Of a stretch of DNA of 64,000 nucleotides, positions 52,920 through 62,102 are shown piece by piece; within the stretch, counting starts at the first letter, position 1, and each line of letters begins with the position of its first letter. Origin of the DNA: Luteolibacter luteus (GTDB taxonomy: Bacteria > Verrucomicrobiota > Verrucomicrobiia > Verrucomicrobiales > Akkermansiaceae). The stretch spans positions 4,278,001 through 4,342,000 of the forward strand of contig NZ_CP051774.1 of assembly GCF_012913485.1 (NCBI RefSeq), given 5' to 3'. The position numbers and the translations under genes are program-made. The notes under the pieces were generated by a model that saw only the letters and a program-made list of their open reading frames with translations, was not told the origin of the DNA and made no database searches.

Positions 52920-55900
52920 CTAGGGGCGTGTCACCTCGAGGCGGATGAACTGCCGCGGATTGCTGCTGATCGGCTCCGCGCTACGGACTTTGACGGTCTC
53001 CGTGCCATCCCCGTTATTGACCGGATAGCCGGGGAGTTCGACCGCGGGTGCCCAGATTCCGGAGGCTAGATCGAAGTTGGTGCGGTGCACCAAGGAGATT
53101 CCGCCCAGTACCGGACGAGGCCTTTTGTACGTGAGCGTGAGGTAGCTCTGTCCCTCGATGATTTCGGTCTTCGCTGTCGGAAGGAGGGAGGAATCTCCAG
53201 TGGCCGGACTTCCCCCAAGTGCTGCTTCCATTAGCACGCTCAGCCCGTCCGCATCTCCGTCGGCAGCATCGTCAGCGTCGGCTTCTTGGGCGGCGGCGAT
53301 GCTGCCGAAGCTTGAGGCTTTCCACTGGTTGAGCGGAGAATCCAGCACCTGCGCTTGAGCGCTGCTGTTGCTGCCCAAAATGTAGCCGGTCGATTCCGCC
53401 ATCGTGATCTGCGCCGTCAGCGGGCCGGTGACCAAGCTGCGATCCAAGGGATTGACTAAAAGGGTTGCGGAGCTCTGACCGGCGGGAATCGCGAAGCCAG
53501 TCTGCGCAGGGCTGAGCGAAAAATCCGCCCCCGGGATGCCGTAGCCGGCACCACTGGTCGTGATCAGCCCCACTTGGACGGCGCTATCGGTCGCGCCGCT
53601 GCGGGTGATGGTGAAGGCCGCCGTGTTCGTGGTGCCTTTCTGCGCGACGCCATCGGCCACGGTGATATTCACCTCGCCCGCTTGGGCGGCGAGAAGGGCG
53701 ATTTCATCCGCCGCCAGCGCGCGGGCGTAGATGCGCACGTCGTCGAGGTCCCCATGGAAATGATCGCCCTCGGGAGCGTTGGTCGTCTTGGTGCCGATGT
53801 TCAGCGCGTTGTTAGAGGTGCCGATTTCACCGCCGGCTTCCTGGCTGAGTACCTCGCTGCCATTCACGTAGAGGCGCATCATGGTCCCCTCATAAGTTGC
53901 GGCGATGTGGAACCATTGGTTTGTCTCCGGCAAAGTGGCTTCAAGGCGTCCGACATTGGCAAGATGCCAGACCAGCTTCCCTCCCTCCGCGAGGAGCCGG
54001 TACTGATTATCGGTATTGCCTTTCTGAACGATGCGCCGGTTGCCGTCCCAATCGAGTGCCTTTGCCCAAGCGCTGATGGTGATCGCGTCGGTGAGATTGA
54101 GAGAAGCATGGTTTCCCACGACGACGCCTTGGCCGGATTCGCCGGTGAAGCGTAGAGCTCCGCCGAAGTGTCCTTCGGAATTCCAGAGGGGTGGCGGTGC
54201 ATTGAGATTGCCGGTGCGCCCCGATCCGGTGGCGTCGGCGGCCGAGGTGCCCGTGGTCTCGTCGAATTTCCACCATCCGACGAGATCCTGTGCGACTCCG
54301 CTGCCAGTGATCGCGAAGGTGAAGCTACCTTCGTCCGGGTCATTCGAGCTGATCGTCACGGTCGCGTTTTTGGTACCCGTCCCTTGCGGGCTGAAACGAA
54401 TCTGGAAATTGAAATTGCCGGGGCCTGGGAGGCTGGCCGCGGGCTGACCCAGGACCGCGAAGGAAGTCGAATGGGGGCCGGTGATGGCGATGCGCGGGGC
54501 GCCGTTCAGAAGGAGCGGGGAGTTGCCGATGTTTTCGATCGTGAACGTGCGGGTGGCAGTGGCAGGTGGCATGACGACGCGGAAGTCGGTGCCGTCTTCG
54601 TAGGTGGGGGTAGTGTCGCCTTTCAGGATGATGCGGCCGTTTCCAAGCAGGCGAATTTCCGGGGAGGGCGGACCGATGTCCGTGACCGCGGAGGCCACAT
54701 TGGACGGCGTGGAATAGACGTACTTCCCGAACGAGCGGATCCTATAGTAGTTCGTCGAGAAGGGCTCGGCGCTGGTGTCGCTAAAGCTGGTCACGTTTGC
54801 CTCGGCGATGGCGTGGATCTCGAAATTCAGTCCATCGATCGAACGCTCCACCGCAAAGCCCGCTTCATTGTCGGAGTGATCCTGCCAAGTGAGGTCGACC
54901 TGTGAATGGGACACGGCAACTGCGACCAAGGTATCCGGGCCTTCGACTGCTTCCGCTTCGAGCGATTGGATCCATTGCCGCAGGACGTCGACACCTGCGT
55001 GATCGACCATGTTCCTCGCAATCGGGGGCATCTGGTGTTCTCCGGTGATGCTGACACGGTGATAGAGGATGGATTTCTCCAAGTCTTGCGGTACTACCAC
55101 GCGCGCATCCGGAATGCCGAGGTCATCGCCCACGGTGCCGTAGTAAATATTCTGATCCACGAAGGGCGTCTCGTAGCGGCCGTCCCAGAAGGCATGCACG
55201 CCACCAGGGCGGTGGCAGTAAGAGCAGTTCGCATCCAGATAGGAGCGCGCTCGATCTTCCAGCGAGGCGGAGACGTTGGTGTGATGGGCCAGTTTCTCCA
55301 GGGCGGGGATGTTCGCTTCCGCGGGACCATTATCGAAAAGGCCGACATGATTCCAAGCGCGGAGCTGGTTGTCGGTCACGCCGCTGGATGGAAAGAGGAG
55401 GTCCCTGTTGAGTTGACGCGTGCTCAGGCCGAGCACCCCGCCTGCTTGCGTGTTGTGGCAGGTGACGCAGTTCTGGCGGCTCGGGTAGAACCAGGGTTGG
55501 CGGCGTGTCTCGATCTGGAACTTTGCGGTAGTGCGCGGGGATGCGGTGTGTGCCGTGACCGCCATGCCGAAGTGGATTTCCGCGGGCAGCACCATCGTGG
55601 TCCGGGCGTACTCGGTCCACGTGAAGCCATCCGAGCCGGAGTAGGCGATGAAGGTGTCTCCCTCCCGCTTCATCCGCAGCCAAGTCTCCGGGTAGTTTAC
55701 GCGCGGCTGTGGCTGCGGTGGATAGAGAGCAGTCGCGTTGCCGCCAGTGCTGGCACGGTATTGGAATTCGTAGCCGCCGTCGTTGTTGTTGCGCGCCGCA
55801 TTGCTGGGGAAGACGAGCGCCATGATGTGCCGTGCGTTTGCTGCCAGGGATTCCCGGACCATGAGGCCGGTCTTCGTGTAAAGGTCCGCCTGAACGACCG

Positions 55901-57878
55901 ACTCCACGCGCACAGAGATGTCGAAGTCGCCATTGCGCAATTGATGGGCGAAGTGGAATTGGTCGGTGTTGCCCCAGATATCGGTACCACCTGCGGTAAT
56001 GGTGACCATGTTGCCATCGCGAGCGGTTGATCCGCTGAGGGCGGGGCTGCCGATGTCCTCGCCGGTGAAGGTCCCGAGCGAAGCGGTCGTGATCGGGATG
56101 TTCTCCGTAAGGGAACCATCCAGAAGATCGGCGTCGCTTTGATCCGGGCGCCATTTGTAGGTGGCTCCATAGACCGAACCGTCCTGCTTCTTCACGATGA
56201 AGCGCGTTTCGAGGCGGCGTTTCGCATTCGGATCCACGTCATTCACCGGCAAGTCGAAGTGCTTCACGAAAACGCTGCCCTCGGGAAAGGTCCAATCGCC
56301 CGTTGCCTGGAAGCCCACATTGCTGCCGTTCGGAACTGCAGCGAAACGCTTCTTTACCGCGTTGTCGGACCAGAAGGGCGCATTGATATCATAGGGAAGC
56401 AGGCGATCGCTCGGCGTGAGGGTGGCGAGGTTACTGAAAAATCCCGTAGCGCTGAGAGTCGGGGGCAAGGGCGTGCCCGGTGCCGCTCCGCCGCGCTGCA
56501 GCTTATAGATACGCCCTTCCGTACTGCTCAGGCGGCAGATGTAGAGTTCACCGCTGGCATCCAGCCCGAAGGAGCCGAGGCCCCGGTAGTCGTTTCCGGA
56601 ATTCGGGCCAGGCCCATCGGGTAATGTGGCGAGCAATTTCTTGGTGGCTGGCACCGTGGATTCATCCAAGTACCAGATCCGGCCGCTCATGTTGTCCCCG
56701 AAGATGTATTTGCCGATCAATTCCGGAAATTGCGTGCCGCGATAGACATAGCCGCCGACCACGCAACTGCCGTCATCGGTGCCGTGCGGGTAGTCGATGA
56801 TCGGACTCTTGCTTGTGCCGACATACGGCGGCGTGAGATTCCCTCCGAGGCCTTCAATCCGGCTCCACTGGAAATTCAGGCCGGCGGGATCATTCGGCTC
56901 GATCACACTGATCTCCTCGCGCGAGGACGCGCCGACATCGCCGATGAAGATGCGGTTCGTCACCGGATCGATGCTCATGCGGTGCGGGCTCCGCAGGCCG
57001 GTCGCGTAGATTTCTTCGAGGGCGTTTGCCTGGCCCACGAAGGGATTGTCATTCGGGATGAAATAGCGCGGCCAATTCGGGGAGACTTCGTTTTGCGGTC
57101 GCAGCGTAGGCGCATGGCTGATCGTTCCGCCGCGCTGATCGACATCGACGCGGATCACGCAGGAGAATAGCGAGCGATCGACGCGCTGGGAGTTATCGGT
57201 ATTGGTGTCATCCCCGTTGGTGATGTAGAGGAAGCCGTTCTGCGGGTGGAAGAACATCCCGCCGCCGTTGTGCCAGACGGAAGTATCCTTCTGGTCGATG
57301 ACCACATGCTCGTTCGCCTTGGCTGCTTGGAAATTGCTGTCGAGCGTGAAGCGGGAAAGCCGGTTGCGTGTGGGGGTGCCAGTTGGCGGGCGATTGTCGG
57401 CGTCTCCCAGCACCGGACCATTGTCGCCGGTGCCGCCCGTGACACCTCCGCGCCAATTGTACCAAAGAAAGATCTGCCGGTTGTTTGCGAAGTCCGGGTG
57501 CACCGCCACGCCGAGCATACCGGAGTCATCCCAGCCTTGGGTGTTTGGAGACATGTCGACGACCAGGGTCTTGGTGCTTGTTGCCGGGGTATTGTCAAAG
57601 ACCCAGATCTTCCCCTCGCGTTCCCAGACGATGAGCTTGTTGGTTCCGGGGATGGCGGTCAGGCCGACGGGGTTAAGGAAGGTGAGATTCGGGAACGCGA
57701 GCACCGTGGACCAGTCCGATGCGACCACGGGCTCCTGCGGAGGGAAGGTCCCGTCATAGTAGGCATCCACGTCCGGCCTGGCGGACAAGCCGTAGGCTTG
57801 GGCATGGGCGTTCGAAGCGAGTCCCGAAATCAGAAACAAGGCCGGTGCGGCCATCCGAAGAAACCGGGTGGATCTCAT
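52920..57878 (-). CDS. Giant secreted sugar-dehydrogenase-like / cytochrome c / FnIII / LamG protein
   Basis: This 1652-aa exported protein starts at ATG 57878 with the signal AAPALFLISGLASNAHAQ; the frame is open to 57953. Domain order is as follows. A glucose/sorbosone dehydrogenase-like propeller (about 50-450; GMLGVAVHPDFANNRQ, WHNGGGMFFHP) comes first. A LamG/DUF1349-like sandwich (about 620-790) follows. A heme c region has CVTCH (C804) and CSYCH (C885). Next are a FnIII-like domain (about 970-1065), a choice-of-anchor D domain (about 1080-1200; FSPQGTGTKNATVTISSNDP), a LamG domain (about 1205-1400; WWKFDETTG), a Calx-beta-like segment and a C-terminal tail. It is probably a periplasmic or surface PQQ/heme oxidoreductase acting on a carbohydrate. 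Confidence 0.82.
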   Translation of the reverse strand: MRSTRFLRMAAPALFLISGLASNAHAQAYGLSARPDVDAYYDGTFPPQEPVVASDWSTVLAFPNLTFLNPVGLTAIPGTNKLIVWEREGKIWVFDNTPATSTKTLVVDMSPNTQGWDDSGMLGVAVHPDFANNRQIFLWYNWRGGVTGGTGDNGPVLGDADNRPPTGTPTRNRLSRFTLDSNFQAAKANEHVVIDQKDTSVWHNGGGMFFHPQNGFLYITNGDDTNTDNSQRVDRSLFSCVIRVDVDQRGGTISHAPTLRPQNEVSPNWPRYFIPNDNPFVGQANALEEIYATGLRSPHRMSIDPVTNRIFIGDVGASSREEISVIEPNDPAGLNFQWSRIEGLGGNLTPPYVGTSKSPIIDYPHGTDDGSCVVGGYVYRGTQFPELIGKYIFGDNMSGRIWYLDESTVPATKKLLATLPDGPGPNSGNDYRGLGSFGLDASGELYICRLSSTEGRIYKLQRGGAAPGTPLPPTLSATGFFSNLATLTPSDRLLPYDINAPFWSDNAVKKRFAAVPNGSNVGFQATGDWTFPEGSVFVKHFDLPVNDVDPNAKRRLETRFIVKKQDGSVYGATYKWRPDQSDADLLDGSLTENIPITTASLGTFTGEDIGSPALSGSTARDGNMVTITAGGTDIWGNTDQFHFAHQLRNGDFDISVRVESVVQADLYTKTGLMVRESLAANARHIMALVFPSNAARNNNDGGYEFQYRASTGGNATALYPPQPQPRVNYPETWLRMKREGDTFIAYSGSDGFTWTEYARTTMVLPAEIHFGMAVTAHTASPRTTAKFQIETRRQPWFYPSRQNCVTCHNTQAGGVLGLSTRQLNRDLLFPSSGVTDNQLRAWNHVGLFDNGPAEANIPALEKLAHHTNVSASLEDRARSYLDANCSYCHRPGGVHAFWDGRYETPFVDQNIYYGTVGDDLGIPDARVVVPQDLEKSILYHRVSITGEHQMPPIARNMVDHAGVDVLRQWIQSLEAEAVEGPDTLVAVAVSHSQVDLTWQDHSDNEAGFAVERSIDGLNFEIHAIAEANVTSFSDTSAEPFSTNYYRIRSFGKYVYSTPSNVASAVTDIGPPSPEIRLLGNGRIILKGDTTPTYEDGTDFRVVMPPATATRTFTIENIGNSPLLLNGAPRIAITGPHSTSFAVLGQPAASLPGPGNFNFQIRFSPQGTGTKNATVTISSNDPDEGSFTFAITGSGVAQDLVGWWKFDETTGTSAADATGSGRTGNLNAPPPLWNSEGHFGGALRFTGESGQGVVVGNHASLNLTDAITISAWAKALDWDGNRRIVQKGNTDNQYRLLAEGGKLVWHLANVGRLEATLPETNQWFHIAATYEGTMMRLYVNGSEVLSQEAGGEIGTSNNALNIGTKTTNAPEGDHFHGDLDDVRIYARALAADEIALLAAQAGEVNITVADGVAQKGTTNTAAFTITRSGATDSAVQVGLITTSGAGYGIPGADFSLSPAQTGFAIPAGQSSATLLVNPLDRSLVTGPLTAQITMAESTGYILGSNSSAQAQVLDSPLNQWKASSFGSIAAAQEADADDAADGDADGLSVLMEAALGGSPATGDSSLLPTAKTEIIEGQSYLTLTYKRPRPVLGGISLVHRTNFDLASGIWAPAVELPGYPVNNGDGTETVKVRSAEPISSNPRQFIRLEVTRP

Positions 57879-58228
57879 GCGCAGGGTGTTTTTTGGCCGG
57901 GGAGCCGGTGGGGTTTTTGAGAAGCTGAAACACCTCCCGCCGGCACCGTTCACGGCTCCGTGCGGGGTGGAGCGATTTCTCCACGGGTGACAAACGTGGA
58001 ATAAGCGTCCGGGGTTTAGTATGAGCGCCTCACGAAAGGTGACAATTTCGTTTCAGAGTCGCGCTCCCGGTTTCTGGAGGCTCCGTCGCGTCGCTTCCCG
58101 CCCGAATCAATGGGGTGAAGAAAAGATCCCTCGCAGCCGGGGATCCTCCACCGGAAGCCTTCCTCACGAGGTCGCGCTCGTCCTGACGGGGCTATCAGGA
58201 CGATCTGGACTTTCGTGGTCCTCGTCTC
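57879..58228. other. Intergenic region upstream of the giant protein
   Basis: No gene is visible. It contains the DUF1552 terminator (58119-58145). The remainder presumably holds the promoter and leader of the giant protein gene. The small plus-strand frame at 58021-58389 overlaps the terminator and the DUF1552 3' end and is not credible. Confidence 0.4.
58119..58145 (-). terminator. Intrinsic terminator of the DUF1552 operon
   Basis: Arms GATCCC (58125-58130) and GGGATC (58140-58145) form a hairpin. On the minus strand it is followed by a TTTTCTTC tract (complement of 58117-58124). It lies 83 bases after the DUF1552 stop. Confidence 0.65.
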
Positions 58229-59635
58229 CTACCCGATCCCCTTCAAAGGCGTCGTCGCGTCTCCAAGTTCCTTCGCCTTCACTCCGGCCTTGTCCAGCAT
58301 GCCCAGCCACAGAGAACAGAGCGGCGTGCCTTCCTCATAGACCTCGTGCGTTCCGGTTTTCAGCCCGGCCTTGGAGCCACCGGCGATGACGACCGGGACA
58401 TTCTTTGGATCGTGCGAATTGCCATCCCGGATCGGCGAGCCGAAAGTCACCATGGAGTGTTCGAGCAAGGTGCCATCGCCCTCCTTGATCTCCTTCATCC
58501 GGTCGAGCATGTAGCCATACTGCTGCACGTGCCAGTGGTTGATCTTCTCATACTGGTCGAGCTTGCTGCCGTCGTTGCTGTGATGGGAAAGATCATGGTG
58601 TCCTCCGTTCACACCTTCGAGGAAGGAGAAATTCCGGCCGGTCACGTCGTTGCCGAACATGAAGGACGAGACACGGGTCGAGTCCGACCAGAAGGCGAGC
58701 ACCATCAGGTCCATCATGATCTGGCAGTGCTCGGAATGATCGAAACGAGGACGCGAGTTCAGTTCTTCCTCGCGGCTAGCCTTGCCCATCGCCTTGGAGA
58801 TCCGCTTGTCCAGCACGTCGAGCTGCTTGAGAAGCTCGGGCGGCAAGTTCTCTCCGGCACCGAGCATGGCGGCCTCCGCCTCGATGCGGCGTTCCACCTC
58901 GCGGATCGATTCCAGATACTGCTCCAGCTTGTGCTTGTCGGCTTGGCCTAGCTTTGATTGCAGGCGCTTGGCATCGGTGCTCACCAGATCCAGCACCGAC
59001 TTGTCATCGGCTGCCTGCTTCTCCCCGTCCTTCGAGCGGCTGCGGAAAAGGCGGTCGAAGGCCACACGAGGATTGATCTCGCAGGGCAGGGGCACGGTCG
59101 ATGTCTTCCAGGAAATGTGGGACGCGTAGAGGCGCGTGTAGTTCACATTGGTATCGATGCCGGTGGCCACCGGTTCGGTACCCAGTTCGAGCGAGGGGAG
59201 CTTGGTATCCCGCCCGATCTGCTGGGCTGCGATCTGGTCCATGGAAACGCCGCCTGCCGCGATGTCGGAGCCCGTGGTCTTCGTGATCGTGGTGCCGGTT
59301 AGCCATCCGCCGGTCTTCACGTAGTGTCCGTCGCCGGTGAAGGATGCCTTGTTCTGCAGCCCGGTGAGGATAAGCAGGTCTTCGCGATGTTTCTCAAGCG
59401 GGGAGAGGATCGGCGAGAGCTTGAAACCCTTGCCCTTGCCATCCGGTGTCCAACGGTCGGCACGCACGCCATTCGGCATGTAGAGCAGCGCGATGCGGAT
59501 CGGGATCGAGCCCGGTGAGCCTGCCGCCATCAATGGCCGCATCGCATCAAGGAAAGGCAAGGCAAGCGTGGCACCGGTTCCACGGAGGAAGGCGCGGCGC
59601 GGCATGAGCCACTTCTGGGATTGGATGTTAGCCAT
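58229..59635 (-). CDS. DUF1552 family protein, Tat-exported
   Basis: This 468-aa protein has a twin-arginine signal (MPRRAFLRGTGATLALPFL). It contains the family motif HxxSHH in GGHHDLSHHSND, an alkaline-phosphatase-superfamily-like ending (MVTFGSPIRDGNSHDPKNVP) and conserved Trp/Gly near the start (VRADRWTPDG). ATG 59635 is chosen over 59689 because it leads into the signal. DUF1552 proteins regularly pair with DUF1592/DUF1588 cytochromes, encoded 0.5 kb upstream here. The biochemical role is unknown; the pair is typical of Planctomycetota and Verrucomicrobiota. Confidence 0.92.
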   Translation of the reverse strand: MANIQSQKWLMPRRAFLRGTGATLALPFLDAMRPLMAAGSPGSIPIRIALLYMPNGVRADRWTPDGKGKGFKLSPILSPLEKHREDLLILTGLQNKASFTGDGHYVKTGGWLTGTTITKTTGSDIAAGGVSMDQIAAQQIGRDTKLPSLELGTEPVATGIDTNVNYTRLYASHISWKTSTVPLPCEINPRVAFDRLFRSRSKDGEKQAADDKSVLDLVSTDAKRLQSKLGQADKHKLEQYLESIREVERRIEAEAAMLGAGENLPPELLKQLDVLDKRISKAMGKASREEELNSRPRFDHSEHCQIMMDLMVLAFWSDSTRVSSFMFGNDVTGRNFSFLEGVNGGHHDLSHHSNDGSKLDQYEKINHWHVQQYGYMLDRMKEIKEGDGTLLEHSMVTFGSPIRDGNSHDPKNVPVVIAGGSKAGLKTGTHEVYEEGTPLCSLWLGMLDKAGVKAKELGDATTPLKGIG

Positions 59636-59696
59636 GGTTTCAGCGGGTAGAGGGTTGAGGGAAGACGGGACGGATGAGGGGAAGATCAATCAAATC

Positions 59697-60119
59697 TCAC
59701 TGCTTCTCCGGTTTTGGGACGCGGTGAACCTTGTCTTCAATAATCCGGTAGGGGCCTGGTTCAGATACCAGTCGAGCGGCGGCCCCCGTTCCTTGGAAGG
59801 TCCAGCGGCGGTCGGTATTCGATGCAAGACGAACCGCAATGCGATCCTCGCGAGTCCAGTCCACGTAGCCAATGCAGGTCTTATAAAAATCGATCGGCTT
59901 GAGACCAGTATAGGCAATGTGAACTTTCAGGTCGGATGCCGTGGTAACCTTCCCTGGAACGGCCCCCTTGATCCAAAGATCACGGTGCATGGCAAGCGGT
60001 CCTCCGGCGCGGTGCGAAATGGTCAGGGACTGGTCCGGGTGAACAAATACCTTCGTCGAAGAGCATGATGCCAGCAGCGGCAGGGCAGCGAGGGAAAGGA
60101 ACTGGATCTTTGAAGGCAT
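59697..60119 (-). CDS. Lipoprotein of unknown function, between DUF1592 and DUF1552 genes
   Basis: This is a 140-aa lipoprotein candidate. The N-terminus MPSKIQFLSLAALPLLASC ends in a good lipobox (LLAS-C), and the mature part is beta-rich (VHPDQSLTISHRAG, DLKVHIAYTGLKPIDF). ATG 60119 lies one base from the stop of the DUF1592 gene; the longer frame to 60134 overlaps it. The gap to the DUF1552 ATG is 61 bases. Operon position suggests an accessory role for the pair. No family is recognised. Confidence 0.7.
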   Translation of the reverse strand: MPSKIQFLSLAALPLLASCSSTKVFVHPDQSLTISHRAGGPLAMHRDLWIKGAVPGKVTTASDLKVHIAYTGLKPIDFYKTCIGYVDWTREDRIAVRLASNTDRRWTFQGTGAAARLVSEPGPYRIIEDKVHRVPKPEKQ

Positions 60120-60120
60120 T

Positions 60121-61977
60121 TTAACGATTGGCACTGCGGTTCTGGAAAGGGTGGCTCTCGACGATGGAAAGGATGAGCGTCTGCATCTTCAGGTCATCCT
60201 TGCGAAGCTTTGCGACGAGATCGGCGACCACCGCCTCATCGTAATATTCCAGCGGGCGACCCAAGGAGTAGGCGAGCATTTTCCGGGCGAGGTTCCGCAG
60301 GAAAAGTTCATCCGAGCCCAGCAGGATTTTCTTCAGTTCGGCAGGCGTGGAGAAGCTGATGTCGCCGGGGAGCGTGGCTTTCGAATCGATCGGCTTGCCA
60401 TTCGCATCCGTGGTCCGCCAGCGGCCGATGGCATCGAAATTCTCCAGGCCGAAGCCCAAGGGGTCGATCTTCGAGTGACAACCGGCGCAAGAAGCCTTCG
60501 TGCGGTGGACCTCCAGCATTTCCCGGAAAGAAAGGCCCTCGGTCGATTTGTCATCACCGGGCAGCACGCCTGCATCGGGCGGGGGAGGTGGTGGCGGGGT
60601 GCCGAGAAGGGTATCCAGGATCCACTTGCCGCGCTTTACCGGGCTCGTGCGCAGCGGCATCGAGGTGGCGGTGAGAATGGATGCCTGGCCGATCACTCCA
60701 CCGCGATTTGGATCGTTGAGCGTCACCCGCTGCATCTCGCTGCCGCTGATCCCTTCGATCCCGTAGTGCTTTGCCAGTTCCGCGTTCGCGAAAGTGTAGT
60801 TCGCATTCAGCAGTTCGAGGGCGGGCCGGTTCTCCCGGATGAGGTTATTAAAGAACTCCACCGACTCCCGGTACATCGCGACCCGGAGGCTCTGCGTGAA
60901 AGTGGGGAAGCGCTGTTGGTCCGGCTCGGCATTTTCGCGCAGATCCTCGAAGCCGAGCCACTGTCCCGCGAAGTGACGGGAAAGGCTCTCGGCGCGCTTG
61001 TCGGTGAGCATGCGCATCGTTTCCGCACGCAGGGTGGCCGGATCGGAAAGCTTGCCCTCATCCGCCAGCTTCAGTAGCCGCCGGTCCGGCATGGATGCCC
61101 AGAGGAAATAGGAAAGCCTTGTCGCGAGTTCGAAGTCGCCCACCCGCCATTCGCCCTTGCCCGCTTGATCCTCTTCCACGCGGAACAGGAAAGAAGGATG
61201 CACGAGAAGTGCCTGCAGAGGCGTCCGAAGCGCGGCTTCGTAGCTTTCTCCAGCGGCGAGTCGCTTCGCGAACATCTCCAGGAGAGGAGCCAGATCCTCG
61301 TCGCTTACCCGCCGGCGGAATGCCAGCGAAGCATGCGAGAGCAGAGTGGTGCGCGCTGCTTTCTCCGGCGGCGTCCTGTCACCGGGCTTTGCGGTCATCA
61401 CTCGCTCCAGCTTCTTCGGGTCATCGTAGAGCGTGGCGATGACCTTCTTCGACGCGGTGAGATACTTCTCCATCAGCGATGGCTGGACGAAGAGGGCATC
61501 GCCTACGTTGTCGAAGCCCTCTCCGCCCGCCCCGTCAGAGGGGAAATCGCTACCTGCCTGGAAATCGATGCCGAAGAGATCGCGGACGGTGTTGTTGTAT
61601 TCGTTGCGATTGAGGCGGCGCACGGTGGTCCGGCCCGGGTTGCGCGGGAAGTCGCCGGTCTCCAGCTTCTTCAAGACGCCGCGGATCTCTTCCACCAGCA
61701 GCTTGCGCTCTTCATCCGTCGGGAGGACATCCTCATCGTCCGGCGGCATGTCGCCATCCGCCACCTGCTTGGCGATGTTTTCCAGAAAGCGGTGCTGTCT
61801 GAGCGCCGCATCGGTGGAGTCCAGATGGTGAACCTCGATCCCCCCCTTCTGCTTCTTCTCGCCGTGGCAGTCGTAGCAATATTTCGCGAGCAGGGGCGTC
61901 GCCTTTTCCGAAAACTCGTCCGCAGCGACCATCAAGGTGCTGGCAATGAAAAGCGGAATGGCAGGGCGGAACGACAC
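60121..61977 (-). CDS. DUF1592/DUF1588/DUF1585-type protein with c-type heme motifs
   Basis: This 618-aa exported protein (GTG start at 61977, two codons after an in-frame stop) has the signal PAIPLFIASTLMVAADE. CYDCH (C34-H38) starts the cytochrome c-like DUF1587-type part (PRNPGRTTVRRLNRNEYNNT). Then come DUF1595, DUF1592 (RLSYFLWASMPDRRLL) and DUF1588 (RGGVIGQASILTATSMPLR) parts. A second CAGCH (near SKIDPLGFGLENFDAIG) precedes the DUF1585 tail (FLRNLARKMLAYSLGRPLE). This is the classical domain series (PSD1-5) of Planctomycetota/Verrucomicrobiota. Electron transfer is likely; the substrate is unknown. It begins the three-gene operon ending at the DUF1552 gene. Confidence 0.93.
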   Translation of the reverse strand: MSFRPAIPLFIASTLMVAADEFSEKATPLLAKYCYDCHGEKKQKGGIEVHHLDSTDAALRQHRFLENIAKQVADGDMPPDDEDVLPTDEERKLLVEEIRGVLKKLETGDFPRNPGRTTVRRLNRNEYNNTVRDLFGIDFQAGSDFPSDGAGGEGFDNVGDALFVQPSLMEKYLTASKKVIATLYDDPKKLERVMTAKPGDRTPPEKAARTTLLSHASLAFRRRVSDEDLAPLLEMFAKRLAAGESYEAALRTPLQALLVHPSFLFRVEEDQAGKGEWRVGDFELATRLSYFLWASMPDRRLLKLADEGKLSDPATLRAETMRMLTDKRAESLSRHFAGQWLGFEDLRENAEPDQQRFPTFTQSLRVAMYRESVEFFNNLIRENRPALELLNANYTFANAELAKHYGIEGISGSEMQRVTLNDPNRGGVIGQASILTATSMPLRTSPVKRGKWILDTLLGTPPPPPPPDAGVLPGDDKSTEGLSFREMLEVHRTKASCAGCHSKIDPLGFGLENFDAIGRWRTTDANGKPIDSKATLPGDISFSTPAELKKILLGSDELFLRNLARKMLAYSLGRPLEYYDEAVVADLVAKLRKDDLKMQTLILSIVESHPFQNRSANR

Positions 61978-62102
61978 GATTCAGAACCGAAACGGCCTCC
62001 AGATGATCAGGCTTTCAAGGTTTTTGGCCGGCCAGAGAGGGCGAATGGGTTTGACAGCAGGGAGACCGCCCCATACGCGGATTTCTGGAATCCGGAGTTA
62101 TC

